Origin: Cerrena zonata
Taxonomy: Eukaryota; Basidiomycota; Agaricomycetes; Polyporales; Cerrenaceae
DNA: 64,000 nucleotides
Reading direction: 5' to 3'
Assembly (NCBI GenBank): GCA_038087015.1
Contig: JASBNA010000065.1
Coordinates: 175,182 to 239,181, forward strand
The notes under the pieces: model-generated
Database searches by the model: none
Told to the model about the DNA's origin: nothing
Seen by the model: the letters and a program-made list of their open reading frames with translations, nothing else
Shown here: positions 11,814-22,575 of the stretch, piece by piece
Layout: every line of letters starts with the position of its first letter
How positions within the stretch are numbered: position 1 is the stretch's first letter
Program-made: the position numbers and the translations under genes

Positions 11814-11880
11814 GTCAAACTCCGGTGGTGTGATAGTAGTAGAAAGAAAATATTAAGAAACGTCACACTTGTCACGCATG

Positions 11881-12228
11881 CCTTAATAGTACATCACATC
11901 CGAGAGCCAACTCCTCTCCGCGTTCTCCTCGCCACGTCTTGCATTCAGCCGCACCACGTAAGCTCCTAGATAGAACAGGACGCAAGACAAGTCCTGCTGC
12001 AAAAACTGAATTCTACATGTTATAGCCCGACACGCACACTCGAAAGTGTCCGTCACAACGGACACTTTCTCGCCCAATAGCCTCTGGCATGAAACCTCGA
12101 TTATGATACCTCAGGCTGTATGCTGTAGGTGTATGATGGAATGTCAATCCATGCCGTTTTTTGACTCTCGTCCTCGCAGGAATTTTCTCGCCTTTTGTTG
12201 ACCCCCATTGCCGACCTCATTGTCTACT
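11881..12228 (-). repeat. Repeat R, copy 3 (mirror of copy 2)
   Basis: Exact mirror of 11,226-11,573 in the right arm, with the same perfect 12-bp stem-loop. Confidence 0.8.
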
Positions 12229-13753
12229 CATCAAAGTCGTTGTGATAAGGACTTGGGACTTACGGCGGTAGGTCATAACCGGCGATGGTTGATGCTTTAA
12301 GTTCCTAACCCGCGAGTACAGCGTAAATGATTACAAAGTAATGAGGAATGAAAATGTACGTCTCTTGATTTCGTGTGCTTGTCGTTTTCACGTCTGACTC
12401 AGTCACAACTTCAACCAAACTTCAACTTACAGATGATGGATTCGATCGCCGCGCCCAAGCACAACGTGTCATTCTCGTGCCACGTGTGACGCTCCTCCAG
12501 CTCGACTCCCAGTCGGTATCGTCTCTTATTGTACTATCGTTGGTATGTATGTCAAAATGATTGTTCATGACCTCGATAAGCTTACTCACTCTTGTATATT
12601 ATATAGGAGATGTTGACCTTGATTTGGAAGTGCCTGACCGAAATGGTATGTTTTCTTTATCCTTTGATATATCATCGTCCTATAAGGACTGTTGTATAGA
12701 TCTTTGGGAGTCAGGTCCTCATGTAATGTGGTTGCGAAATTATATGAAGCCGTGGATCTGCGGCCAGCAGAGGTGGGTTTAGTGGTTAATTTGATTTAAT
12801 TTAATTCAATTTTCTGTACTTTATATATATATTTAGATATTTGCATTGATATCAATAATATTATGTTCTTCATTATCGACGAAACGGAGGTGTGTCCTAC
12901 TGGCAACGGGCCCGGGATGAAATGATATTTCTATGGTGTCTTCTTCATGCTAGAAACATTATCAGTGCTGTAAATCACACAATGACACTAGGTTAGTATC
13001 CGCTGGAGGCTAATGATGTGCGGGCCCTGCTCAAAGCCGTTGAGCCAGCCAAGCCAGGCCGTATTGACACCAAGCCGAGCCAGGCCAAATATAATATATA
13101 GCCTGAGGAGGCCGTTGAGGCCGTGGCCTTGAACATGTGCTGTGTGGCCATAATTGTGAACACGATCGAGGACATGTTCAAGCAATAGTGGGTGCTAGTG
13201 ATATTCACAGACCACGTGTCGACGGATTTTCAACAGAGTTAGAGTCGATGCTGGGTTATCAAATACCAATCACAGCCTGAGCAAGTGGCTTAATGTTTGG
13301 TCGGTTCCGCGGTCAATATAACTTTTGTTAACCCCCAAACCATGCTTCTAGTAGGGTGAGAACTGAGCTCCACAATCCGAGTTATCCTAGCCTTAGGACA
13401 GGTTTCCTTGCTACGATTGGCCCTTTCTCCATGCTCCGTGGAGGTATCAGCAGATCATTGAGGTGAACCTCTATTAATACTGCACTATTTCCACGGTTTG
13501 TGCTACTTGACATCCTTCTTCAAGTTGCTAAGTGTCCGAAGACAACTCTGATCACCCCCGGTTGTACTCCCGGTACTTTGAATTGAATTCCATAGAGGTA
13601 GCATGTCTTTGGTCAACAGATCTCTTGTTATCTTCTCGATGAGACCCTGCTGGAATGAGAAATGCTCTGGGTCACCAGATGCACCCCTTCGTCCAGTAAG
13701 CACAAATTCTCGTATGTGTTTTCGTTCTCTTGCAACACATCTCACATTGTAGT

Positions 13754-16700
13754 ATGACATCCAATCCCCCCGCTCCTTACCGTCCGCAGCGGTCGATCAA
13801 GCTCACTCAGAAGCTGAGAGACCCGGACAATCTTGGTGAGCACAAAGAGTATACGTGGAATACTATGGCCACCCACAACCATCGTGTTCAACCAGATATA
13901 CTTGAACCTACTCAGTCGTCTTCTGTTCCTCCTGCTTCAGTATCACTACCCGTACCTACCTTACCCGCAACACTAGGAGTCAAGTCAGCCATCACAGCCC
14001 CCGAAACTGCTGAGTCTGAGCCACCGTCACCGGCGATCCCAATCTCATCCGATGTAACCAGTGATGATAGTAGCTCCGATAACGAACAGAAATCGAAAAA
14101 GACCAAGAAGCGTTCGAAGGGCTCAGCTGGCAAAGCTAAAGGTGTCGTACTTATTTACTATCCATCCCTCAAGTAGTTACTCATTGTTCACTCATTACAC
14201 GGCACGGAAAAGGCAACGGAAGGCACCTAGAGGACCTGTCGACGATGAAGGGTTTCTCAAAGACGTTGATGTCCAGTCATTTGTCAATCCACCACCGAAG
14301 CAGAAAACGCGCAACACGGACCACTTCTTTGGACCTAGTATCGGCACGGAACAGCGTCGTCAATGTCGGGTAGCTGGATGCACGTGAGTAATCGCAACTT
14401 ATGAGAGAACGAAACAATCAAGCTAACTTAAGTTCTAGAAGTCACTTTGTACTTGAAGTGACAACCTTACGGCGACACATGCAGGCTCGTCGTAAGGTAT
14501 GTTATGCATATTTTTCTAAAGTATTTGCTCATAGGTCATATGAAATCTATCAAGAATGGTGCCGTAACAACGACTTCGATTCGAGATTACCCAAAGATAT
14601 GACCGCACGTAAGGAAGCGCTAGCTCAGGAGGCTGAACATCAGCAAACTCCCCATGGCTATTTGAAGGAGCTCCCACCAAAGGAACGGGTCATTAAGTAC
14701 TCCGAATAACAATTCCGAGAAGTGGCAATCGAGTGGTTAATTGTCACAGACCAGGTAAGCATATTATTTCTCAATCTCTCAGCCTCATTTGGTTTATCTG
14801 CGAACATCCTTCAGCCCCTGGGAGTATTGGAGCATCCCAAGTTTCAAGAAATGATCCAGGTTGCTGCAGCCGCTACGAATGGAGTTAGTATTCCTTCTCG
14901 CAAGGTATGCCGTGCGGATGCCATGAATATGTTCAAGAAACGTATGTGTGATCTTCGCGAGAAACTTAAAAGTGGTGTGGTTACCTCTACAGTCAGCTTG
15001 GCTGTCGACGCCTGGCAGGCGAGTAATACTGATGGTTATCTTGCGGTAACTGGACACTGGATTTAGGTGAAAAGTGATAATTCATGGCATCTCGAAAGTG
15101 CATTATTAGGCTTTACGAAGCTCAATAATGCCCACAATGGTGTCCGCCTGGGACAGGCCTTATATCGAGTTGTCGATCGACTCGGTATTGCACATAAGGT
15201 ACCATCTTTAATATCACATCTCGCTAACTGAAACTAACCAATAATAATCCAGATCTCCAAGGTTACATGTGACAACGCAAGCAATAACGGGACGATGCTC
15301 GAAGAGTTCGCCAAGCATGTTGAGAACTGTCATCAGTGCTCTTTTGACCCTGTCAAAGATCGCATTAAGTGAGTAATCTTGTTTCAATCTCAAGATTGTT
15401 TTCTAAATAAAACTTCTCTTCAAATAGTTGTTTAGGACATGTCATCAATCTTGCGACCCAAATATTGATAAGTACATATGGTAAATCACCTCATTACTAT
15501 GGGGTGTCACCGCTCGTAATAGACCTCCAAACGTAATTCAGACCTTTCTCCCTTTCATACTCATCCAAATGAACTCAAAAATTTGTGACAGGTTCATGCC
15601 ATTGCTGTCCATATGTTTCTCGGTTTTGGTGTCAAATGGATCAGCAGTTAGAACACAATTCCAAATTTATATCAAAAGTGGGTCTGCCAAAAAGGGAAAG
15701 AGTGCTCAGATCCCATCGATCTGCTGAATGAAATAATTATATTTGCTGTCATTAAGCTTTTCCAGCTTGTATCTTTCATATAACATAGCTCTGGATAAAG
15801 AAAGGAGGATGTGGAAGCATACGGAGGGTATTTTGGCCTTCAATGAGTGACAAAAGCGTGATATTTCAAACTCCGCTAAGAGAGAACTGTCTGCCAAGGT
15901 AACGCGTGACTAAAGTATTACGAGCGGTGGTCAGGCATCATTTCTCCTTGAAGGTTCTCCACAAACTCAACAGCTCCACATTTAAATTCAGAAAAAATTG
16001 GGTCATATAGACAGAACATAATCGCATTCAAATGTGCGGTTTGGGGGCAAACTAAGTGCTCGGGACCCAGGGATGGACGGATTATCGAAAAGTATTACGA
16101 GCGGCAACACCCCATAGTATGACCCTGAAGCACCAGAAAATGATATCGCAGGAACAAATGGACCTTAGCGAGATGAAATTGGGCTTGTACGCGCGATCAC
16201 AGTTAAAGTATGTTAGTAGCTTAATTCGAATGTCAATCATAATGAGTAATCACCGAATTTCATCATCACAGGAACGTTCTTCAGCACAGCGCAAAGAGCT
16301 ATTCCGTGAAATCCAACAACGCTCCAATGTAGTGGTAGTAAAGCAGCTCATACTTGACATGAAAATACGGCGGTCGTCAACTTATGCTATGCTTCACCGC
16401 AGCGAGCCGTCGAAGAAGGCAAGTGCTTTGCTTAGATGCACAAGAGTATATTGACATAATATTTATCATTTAGTTTGTTGACACTTTCGTCTGCAAGATG
16501 GCTTTGTGCGCAAGCAACGCTGAAGAACGACGAAAGATCGATAATCTCAAGCTAACTTTTGACGAGTGGGAGCGTGTCGGGTCGTTTTTACAGCTTCTTT
16601 CACATGTCGATTCACATCAGCAGATGTTTTCTTCGGAAAATGAATGAACCGTGTCTGTATGTTTTTTTTTTAGTTTTAGAGGGACTTCACAAGGCATGGT

Positions 16701-17718
16701 CCGTCCGCGCAGAGAAGAAACAATATGAACCCTTTTCACGTGCTCTCAAAGTTGCATGTCACAAGATTTCCGAATACTATGACAAAACTGGTAATACCGA
16801 TGCTTATGTGGTTTCAATATGTACGTGTGACACTCCTATGTAGCTCACAAATGTATTGCTCACACAAACGACTTAAATTAGTCCTGAATCCATGTCAGAA
16901 AGGTGCCTACTTTAAGAAATACTGGTCATCAACGCTTGAAACGGAGGCTCTTACATCAATGGAAGATGTCGTACTCGTATTCATCAACGCTCCAGATCTA
17001 ATACCCATTTCTATTTAGTTCAAGGCTCGACATATTCAGATGTTCGGACAGTCTTCAATGCCACCATGCAAGTCTTCCCAAACCTCTACTAAGATGTCAG
17101 CACTTCTGCGCGATCTTTCTAGCGACTCGGAGGAAGAGATCGAGACGGAATCACATGAAAATCCCAATGTTGATCCAAAGAAACCGTGGCTCGCCGAATT
17201 TCACAAGTATCTCCACAGTAACGATTCAGATTACCTTGGCGATGGTATATCCATCATACAGTGGTGGGGGGTAAGTAGGTTTATTCGAAACGGTTGCATC
17301 CCATTCCTTCTGAAATACTACATTCTAACTTTCTATTTTATAGCTACATAGTCCTCAGTATCCGGTGTGGTCATCCCTAGCTCGTGACTACCTTGCTATC
17401 ATGGCATCTTCCGTCTCGAGCGAGCGTGCATTCTCCCAAGGGGGTATCACTATCAGCAAATGGCGTTCTCGCTTTAAAGGGGACACCGTTGAAGCACTTC
17501 AAGTACTCAAGTGCTCAATTCGGAAAGACCTTATCTTCCGTGACCGAGATCCCTCGTCAGCGATGGAACTAGAGCTTCACAGCGAAGGTGGTGGATCAGA
17601 ATTAGAGGATAATGAAAGGGGTAATGCAGAGACACAAGCAGAAGAGGTAGAAACATGGGATAAAGTGCTTGATGACTACGTTTTTGATGATCCTGACAAT
17701 CTGGATGTGGTAGAATAG
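13754..17718 (+). pseudogene. hAT transposase (decayed), right-arm copy
   Basis: Plus-strand mirror of the left-arm transposase, easier to read here. N-terminal exon at 13,754; CRVAGC/LRRHMQAR BED-like zone at about 14,360-14,495; catalytic-core region DAWQASNTDGYLAVTG near 15,010-15,055; CLGHVINLATQ near 15,430; second half from 16,125; SSERAFSQGGITISKWR at about 17,413-17,465; stop at 17,718. It has the same in-frame stops and the same MITE split as the left arm, so the damage predates the duplication. Confidence 0.85.
15497..16117. mobile_element. 621-bp TA-flanked MITE nested in hAT, right-arm copy
   Basis: Mirror of 7,337-7,957, with the same CTATGGGGTGT termini and TA flanks. Confidence 0.85.
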
Positions 17719-18372
17719 GTTTATTTCGATAAATACATGATTTATTCAAAATATAATAATGGGGCCGCGGCTCAAGCCAAAGCCGGCCTGAGCCAAACTG
17801 TATACAATGGCCTGTGGCTTGGCTTATAATTTCTCTGACCTCGAGCCCTAAGGCCAAATCCGGGGTCTTCACGCCAAGCCGGGCCTGCACACCACTAATG
17901 GTACAAGTAAGGTATTAGAGCTACAGACAGAGTCCAAAGGCTGGTACAGAGGTCAGATAAGGACCTGATGCATTCATGTTCAAGGCGTCGAGATTATGCG
18001 AGGGACGTAGATATCATCCGCATATAAACATATCGCACGTTCAGTAAACACATTGTAGACCAGATGCATCTAGTATGGAGAATATGAGTAAGAAGTAAAC
18101 GTGTGATGATGTATATGACGTACCGGCACCAACACTGGTAGCTAGCGGTTAAATGCGAGGAGGAGTGTAGATTGGCAGCTATGGTGCAGGTCATCTAGTC
18201 ACCGCCTATTTTGAACAACATTGGCGCTCTCAAAAATGCCCCGATTTCTTATTCCTCTTGTAGAAATGCTCCTTTTCGTGAGAGGAATATTTCCTCTAGA
18301 GGGATTTTTGATATCTTCAAAATTGATGGAGTTATAATTTCTCAGGCTACCGAATCCTGCCGCTCTTACTAT

Positions 18373-18418
18373 ACTCGACAATATGCCACTGCGTGGCTCT
18401 TGGCTTGCCCGATTCATT
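18373..18418 (+). repeat. Short dispersed repeat (CGACAATATGCC... family), mirror copy
   Basis: Right-arm mirror of 5,036-5,081. Its 3' flank (GCCTCCTAGTGCTGACTAAG) also resembles the flank of the 34,265 copy, so the repeat may be about 80 bp long. Confidence 0.7.
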
Positions 18419-18792
18419 TACCGTTTGCCTCCTAGTGCTGACTAAGACTACGGAGACTCTGGATTCATAGTAACTTGGAACGGGGAAAGGTACCCTAGCC
18501 GCATCTCTCGAAAAATCCATGAATCGCTCAGGTCACGCCCCGAAGATGAGGTTGTGATGTTCTTCTACGACGATGTAGTGAATGAGAAGTGCTCTGTTCC
18601 ACTCACAGACAAGTCCAACTAGAGGTCTTGGTCAAGAGCCTGAGGTTTGAGCAGGAGCTCGCCGTTATCTACTGCACTATGGTACTTCACGCACGATGGT
18701 AACCTGTGCGTACGCCCTCCTATTCTTTGTGACAACCGACAAGGTATTGTATACATAGTGGACCGAGAAACTTCTCAGAATCATCTACGCCG

Positions 18793-19282
18793 TTACGACA
18801 TGCATCTCAAGTGATCGAGCAAAAGAGAGACTATTTTGAACACTCTCCGCCCTCTTGGTCGTAGTGTGCTGGAGCGTGACGAGATGACGAGATGACGTTC
18901 ACCTTGTTCATGAGGCCTTCGAGACGGGCACATAGAGTGTCGAGGAGGTTTCCTGCATGAGGCTTGACGGGCTCGGATGAGAAGAGACCGATCCATCTAA
19001 AACTAGCCAGTTAGCATTGGTATTGGGGTATATGGATCACCCAACATACCTTTCCATGGTATCATCAACGCCTATAGCCTTTTGTGTGAACTCGGCCCTT
19101 CAACCACTCCTTAGGCTCCGTATTTAAGAACCTAATCTCCACCAGTGTCTTGATGACCTCAGGGAATCCCTGGTACCCCTAACGACAGCCTGAGCCATGG
19201 GAATGTTATAGAACTCCCCGAAGGGAACAGAGCTCCTGCCAGTGTAGGTGACGAAAGCGAACGCAGGAGAGATATAGTATGA
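18793..19282 (-). pseudogene. LYS9: Saccharopine dehydrogenase (LYS9-type), 3' fragment
   Basis: On the minus strand from 19,282: KSYYISPAFAFVTYTGRSS, GEFYNIPMAQAVVRG, YQGFPEVIKTLVEIRF, NTEPKEWLK, then FTQKAIGVDDTMER, a donor GTATGT, and a second exon IGLFSSEPVKPHAGNLLDTL. This matches the C-terminal half of fungal saccharopine reductase, which makes saccharopine in the alpha-aminoadipate lysine pathway. The run is broken by small deletions: the codons expected between VVRG and YQGFPEV are missing, and the frame shifts again before FTQKAIG. The matching upstream part lies at 21,550-21,770, on the far side of an insertion. The start and the nucleotide-binding domain are absent from the window. 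Confidence 0.8.
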
Positions 19283-19307
19283 CTTGGCTTTTTTTTTGAA
19301 TCCTATT

Positions 19308-20967
19308 TCATATCTTTTTTAGCTGCGTGGCTATGTCAGATATTAGGTGCAACATACTCCGCCACGGCGGTATCAATCGCACTTGAGATGAAACCAGAAA
19401 CGAAAGGGATGTCCATGACGCTAGGAAGGATTTTGTTGAGAGGTACGACCGAAATGGTGATACGGGGTAGGTCCATCGAACTGACCATAGTCGTCTCGAC
19501 ACTATCAAACAATGATACATATGGTTAGTGTATTGCAAGACAAGGTGATTCCAATACTCACAAAGGTGGGTCAGAGATAAGCTGGAGACGGGCTCGAGCT
19601 GTGCCAACTGTACCGGTGACTTCGACCCATATCGCTAAACAAGCAGGTCAAATTAGACTTGTTCAAAATTCATAATCATAATCCTCGGATAGTACTTACG
19701 AACTTTGAGACCCCGCACTCCTCGTATACCCAAGAAAAAGTCGACAAGCAAACTATTTTAATGATGAACTACGATGGAATATTACCTTACAGGTGCAGGA
19801 CCTACTTACTGAACATTCATCGCCTTGCTTATAATACTCTTCCCACTCGGTAGCCCCCGATAAGCAAAAGAGACCTCCACATTAACATGATCACCACTCA
19901 ATTCTTCCTCTTGATCCTTGTTCGGACCTGATGTATCTTCTGATCTCTCGTTGAAGGCATTAGCCTCCTGACCGCGAGTCGCCTTCAGACGTTCGCGTGT
20001 TTTGGCACCGGGTAGAGACAGGATAGAGGTGATTCGGGCTGCGGTCTTTCCTAGACCTAGGTCTGCAATACGAACTGAGTGCTGAAGGTCAATTGTACAT
20101 TAGTTCGGGAGTATGGATACTTGATACGATCTGACGTGATGTATGAATCGAAACTTACGATGAAAGAAGGCACTGAAGCTGGCATAATGTCTTCCAGCAT
20201 ATCAATCAGCGACGTAAACCTTCCAATTTTGTGAGTCCTAGAGTGAATAATTATGTGCATATACTCACAATTCTGGGTTCATGAAGGGCTATACACCCCT
20301 TAGAACCGCATTAGCCCACTCGACACTCTCCTTGATTCGTTCCTCTTCACTAACTTTACCACCCCCATCGACGTCTGAGCCCGCTTTCAGCCAGACGCGA
20401 CCATCGAACTTGTTTCTAGCGAGGTTGCGAAGGCGAAATAGAAGGGTATAAGCGAGGAAAGATGAAGGTATAGTGGCTAATGCAAACGAGAAGTATGGAT
20501 GGTGGATAAAGTGTGCGATGGTAAAGCAAACCAGGTAAGACAAAGTGATTAATGGGATACTGCGGTCAATTGCTAGTTTGACTCGAGACCTGTGTTCATC
20601 CCAATCTATGGCCAAAAGGTTAGTTCCGTTTGGTTGTATGAGCCACAATAAATGTACTTGGAGGAGGAAAATCCATATCAAGGACGTTTTCGCCCGTAGA
20701 CCGAGTGTCTGGCTCGTCCGAGGCGTCTGCATTCTTGATGTCCACCTCTTCGCCAGTAGTAGGGTCCACGACATGCACAACATGACCTTTCCTAAGATGC
20801 TTTGTTCGCTTCTTAGTCAGATTCTCTTCGCTCGGACCTCGCTGGTCTTGAATTTGTTGCGCCTTTGCTTCGGTTGCTTTCTCAGGGTTTATAAGCGATG
20901 TGAGTTTAGTAGCAATCCTTGGGACAGGGTTTGTCCCTGAGTAGGGCTCTTGTAATGTATGAGCCAT
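19308..20967 (-). pseudogene. SMP-LTD (Mug190/tricalbin-like) lipid-transfer protein, truncated
   Basis: The start ATG is at 20,967 (MAHTLQEPYSGTNPVPR) after a 5'-UTR intron (GTAAGTTG...TTAG). Introns are visible, for example GTACAT...CTAAC...CATAG at about 20,615-20,667. Domain order: an acidic/basic disordered N-terminus, a hydrophobic membrane hairpin (about 20,460-20,580), then the SMP domain with DMLEDIMPASVPSF, RIADLGLGKTAARITSI, VEVSFAYRGLPSGKS, IWVEVTGTVGTARARLQL and MDIPFVSGFISSAIDTAV. Such proteins tether the ER and move lipids at membrane contacts. A Trp in the conserved WPFMNPEL position is TAG here (near 20,288), a one-base nonsense change. The expected C-terminal C2 domain is missing at the insert edge. 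The copy is nonfunctional but young-looking. Confidence 0.75.
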
Positions 20968-21059
20968 CCTAATGCTATCTTCTGACGAGTATTTAGACTC
21001 GTACAAAGTTCTTGCAACGGATATCAACTTACCTGTCAAACTAAGTATCTAGAAATAGG

Positions 21060-21500
21060 TATACGTTGGAGTGGTACATCTGCAAGAGATGCAGCGAAAA
21101 ACTCCTGGTTTAAGTCCGATTTCAAGCGGATCCAGAGGGTATGTCGTAGTGAACCTGCAGTGCTGTTGGTTGCATTCAATGAACAGACTTGCTGTGATGG
21201 TCATGGTGATCCATTAACATTGGCAATTGGAGCGTAAAGAAGGTGAAATGAGAGGAGAGGGAGGTGGGCAGGTGCAAGGCCTCAGGGAGGGGGGGAGTGC
21301 GAGCATGTACCCAATAAAATTAAGAGAGATATAATAAGATGAGAGGGATGCGAGCCCGTAAAATATTATAATAAGAGATGCGAGAAGAGTGGGAGAAGTG
21401 AAAAGGAAGAAGAAGGAGAACAAAAGGGAGGAAAGAGAGGAAGAGGAGAAAAGCGGAGGAGTGGGGAGCGGATTGGGCAACAGATTGGGCGACGGGTTAC
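21060..21500 (-). promoter_or_regulatory. Pyrimidine-rich promoter-like region of the SMP gene segment
   Basis: On the minus strand a long C/T-rich tract (about 21,370-21,440) precedes a T/A-rich stretch, both within 500 bases of the SMP gene 5' UTR. This layout is common in fungal promoters. It came in with the insertion rather than belonging to LYS9. No specific factor site is claimed. Confidence 0.4.
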
Positions 21501-21549
21501 GGAAAACTTTGAGGGCTTAAAGGACCGAGCGATGGGCACATGCCTTAGC

Positions 21550-21770
21550 ATACTCCATGAGATCCTTTCCATCAATATCAAGTTGTTTGCCTTCGGCGAG
21601 GTAAGCAGCCATGTTGAGGAAAGCGAGGAGGACACTGCAGGGCGACCAAGGAAATTTGTACCCGAGTGGGTTTGTAGAGCACTCTGGTGCGAAAAACCCA
21701 CTGCAGTAAGAGCGGACCTCTTTGATCTTTCTACCCTTCTCGGAGTATATCAAGTATCAATGGGAGGGGA
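21550..21770 (-). pseudogene. LYS9: Saccharopine dehydrogenase (LYS9-type), middle fragment
   Basis: Minus-strand frame containing GRKIKEVRSYCSGFFAPEC, NPLGYKFPWSPCSVLLA and GKQLDIDGKDLMEYAK. This corresponds to the saccharopine reductase segment immediately before the KSYYISPAFAF piece found at 19,282. The catalytic-domain YCGGLPAPE-type motif has changed to YCSGFFAPE, consistent with decay. Upstream sequence beyond about 21,770 no longer matches, so the N-terminal Rossmann domain is lost. Confidence 0.8.
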
Positions 21771-21892
21771 TATGGATTTGGGCGTTGGAGGTAACAACAG
21801 GAGAGACGGGTAGAGAGAGAGAGAGAGTGAGAGAGATGTGTATTTTTTGTCTGTCTACTCGATCTGCTATACGACACTTGATGTGCAGCAGG

Positions 21893-22075
21893 ACCAAACA
21901 AAAGTAAGCATAACCTTGCAAATCGTCAGAAAAACGGGTGCCAAGTTGGACCAGGTTGGACCTCGCGAGAGTTACCAACTGACGCTAGCATTTAGCGCTT
22001 GAGGCAAATATGGTGTCGCTAGTTGGACCGGGAGAAGCTTGCTCTAAATCGAGCAAGAATATATAGTATATCATG
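21893..22075 (+). repeat. Dispersed repeat D (TAGTTGGACC...), copy 1
   Basis: About 170 bp also present at 35,848-35,990 (diverged) and 56,612-56,765. Shared landmarks: AACCTTGCAWATCGTCAGAA, GCTTGAGGCAA, GTCKCTAGTTGGACCGGGAG, and a 3' hairpin CTTGCTC-TAAATC-GAGCAAG. The 3' hairpin is reminiscent of Helitron ends, but no CTRR terminus is obvious. Non-coding. Confidence 0.7.
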
Positions 22076-22282
22076 GGTGTCGAAGACTCGAAGGATATGT
22101 CGATTACCAAAAAGCTTTCTTTTTGTGCTGATATCAAGCGATTTGTGCGTTTCTGGTGGTTCCTGAGTCATTGGGACCCTCATAACTACGAAGTTCTGAG
22201 GTTTAAAGGCGCTTTCTCAACACTAAGCTGGGGTTAGCACCACCAGTCGATTCCGCCGCTGTACAAAATAGGCGGCATCTAA

Positions 22283-22572
22283 GTGACCTGCACCGTAGGG
22301 TCCGGAAGGCTTCAAAGCTTCAAGCTTCAAGCTTTAGATTGCCTCTCTTATCTCAGTGTTGAATCAAAGGGACATTCCTTCCGAATAGAGCACTTGCTAC
22401 GTAATGTATCTTTTGAAGTCGTCAAAACAAAAGGAAGATGGGCAAGTGATGCATTAAAAGTGTACCGCATGCCCAAGTAATGGCCCCTTTCGTTCAAGAC
22501 GTCCCCGACATACAAGACCGCTTCATTGAACTGTACCTATCCAATGACACCACCTCCGATGAACAAGAGTGA
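22283..22572 (+). pseudogene. Tyrosine recombinase C-terminal fragment (Crypton/DIRS-like)
   Basis: A plus-strand frame reads KGHSFRIE, then LLRNVSFEVVKTKGRWASDA and LKVY. After a small deletion and frame change it continues HAQVMAPFVQDVPDIQDRF to a stop at about 22,571. HSFRI corresponds to the HxxR box of tyrosine recombinases, and LKVY holds the candidate nucleophilic Tyr. The spacing (box, EVVKxxGRW, Tyr) fits the basidiomycete recombinases of Cryptons or DIRS elements. The upstream Arg and Lys region is not visible, so only the last third survives. Confidence 0.6.
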
Positions 22573-22575
22573 AGG

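Larger units (their letters stand above)
13011..17897 (+). mobile_element. hAT element, right-arm copy
   Basis: Mirror copy of 5,557-10,443 with identical termini, subterminal GGCTTGGC-rich zones and the same nested insertion at 15,497-16,117. Confidence 0.7.
11814..18691 (-). repeat. Right arm of 13.9-kb inverted repeat
   Basis: Mirror image of 4,763-11,640 around 11,727, ending at 18,691 where the flank changes to unique sequence leading into a LYS9 relic. The content (repeat R, hAT element, nested MITE) is the same as in the left arm in opposite orientation. Confidence 0.95.
19289..21543 (-). mobile_element. 2,255-bp insertion splitting LYS9, carrying an SMP-gene segment
   Basis: LYS9 codons stop at 21,549 and resume at 19,282 on the minus strand. 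The edges carry CTTAGC (21,544-21,549) and CTTGGC (19,283-19,288), a 6-bp near-identical target-site duplication (GCYAAG on the coding strand). Read in the gene's direction the insert starts with a pyrimidine-rich promoter-like region, continues through a Mug190-like gene with introns still in place, and ends in a run of nine A next to the duplication. The A-run suggests reverse transcription, while retained introns suggest DNA-level capture. The mechanism is unresolved. Confidence 0.65.

Noticed and set aside
4763..18691. The mirrored ORFs in the palindrome as independent genes
   Set aside because: They are the same sequences read in two arms; only the hAT transposase frame carries family motifs, and the others are shadows.
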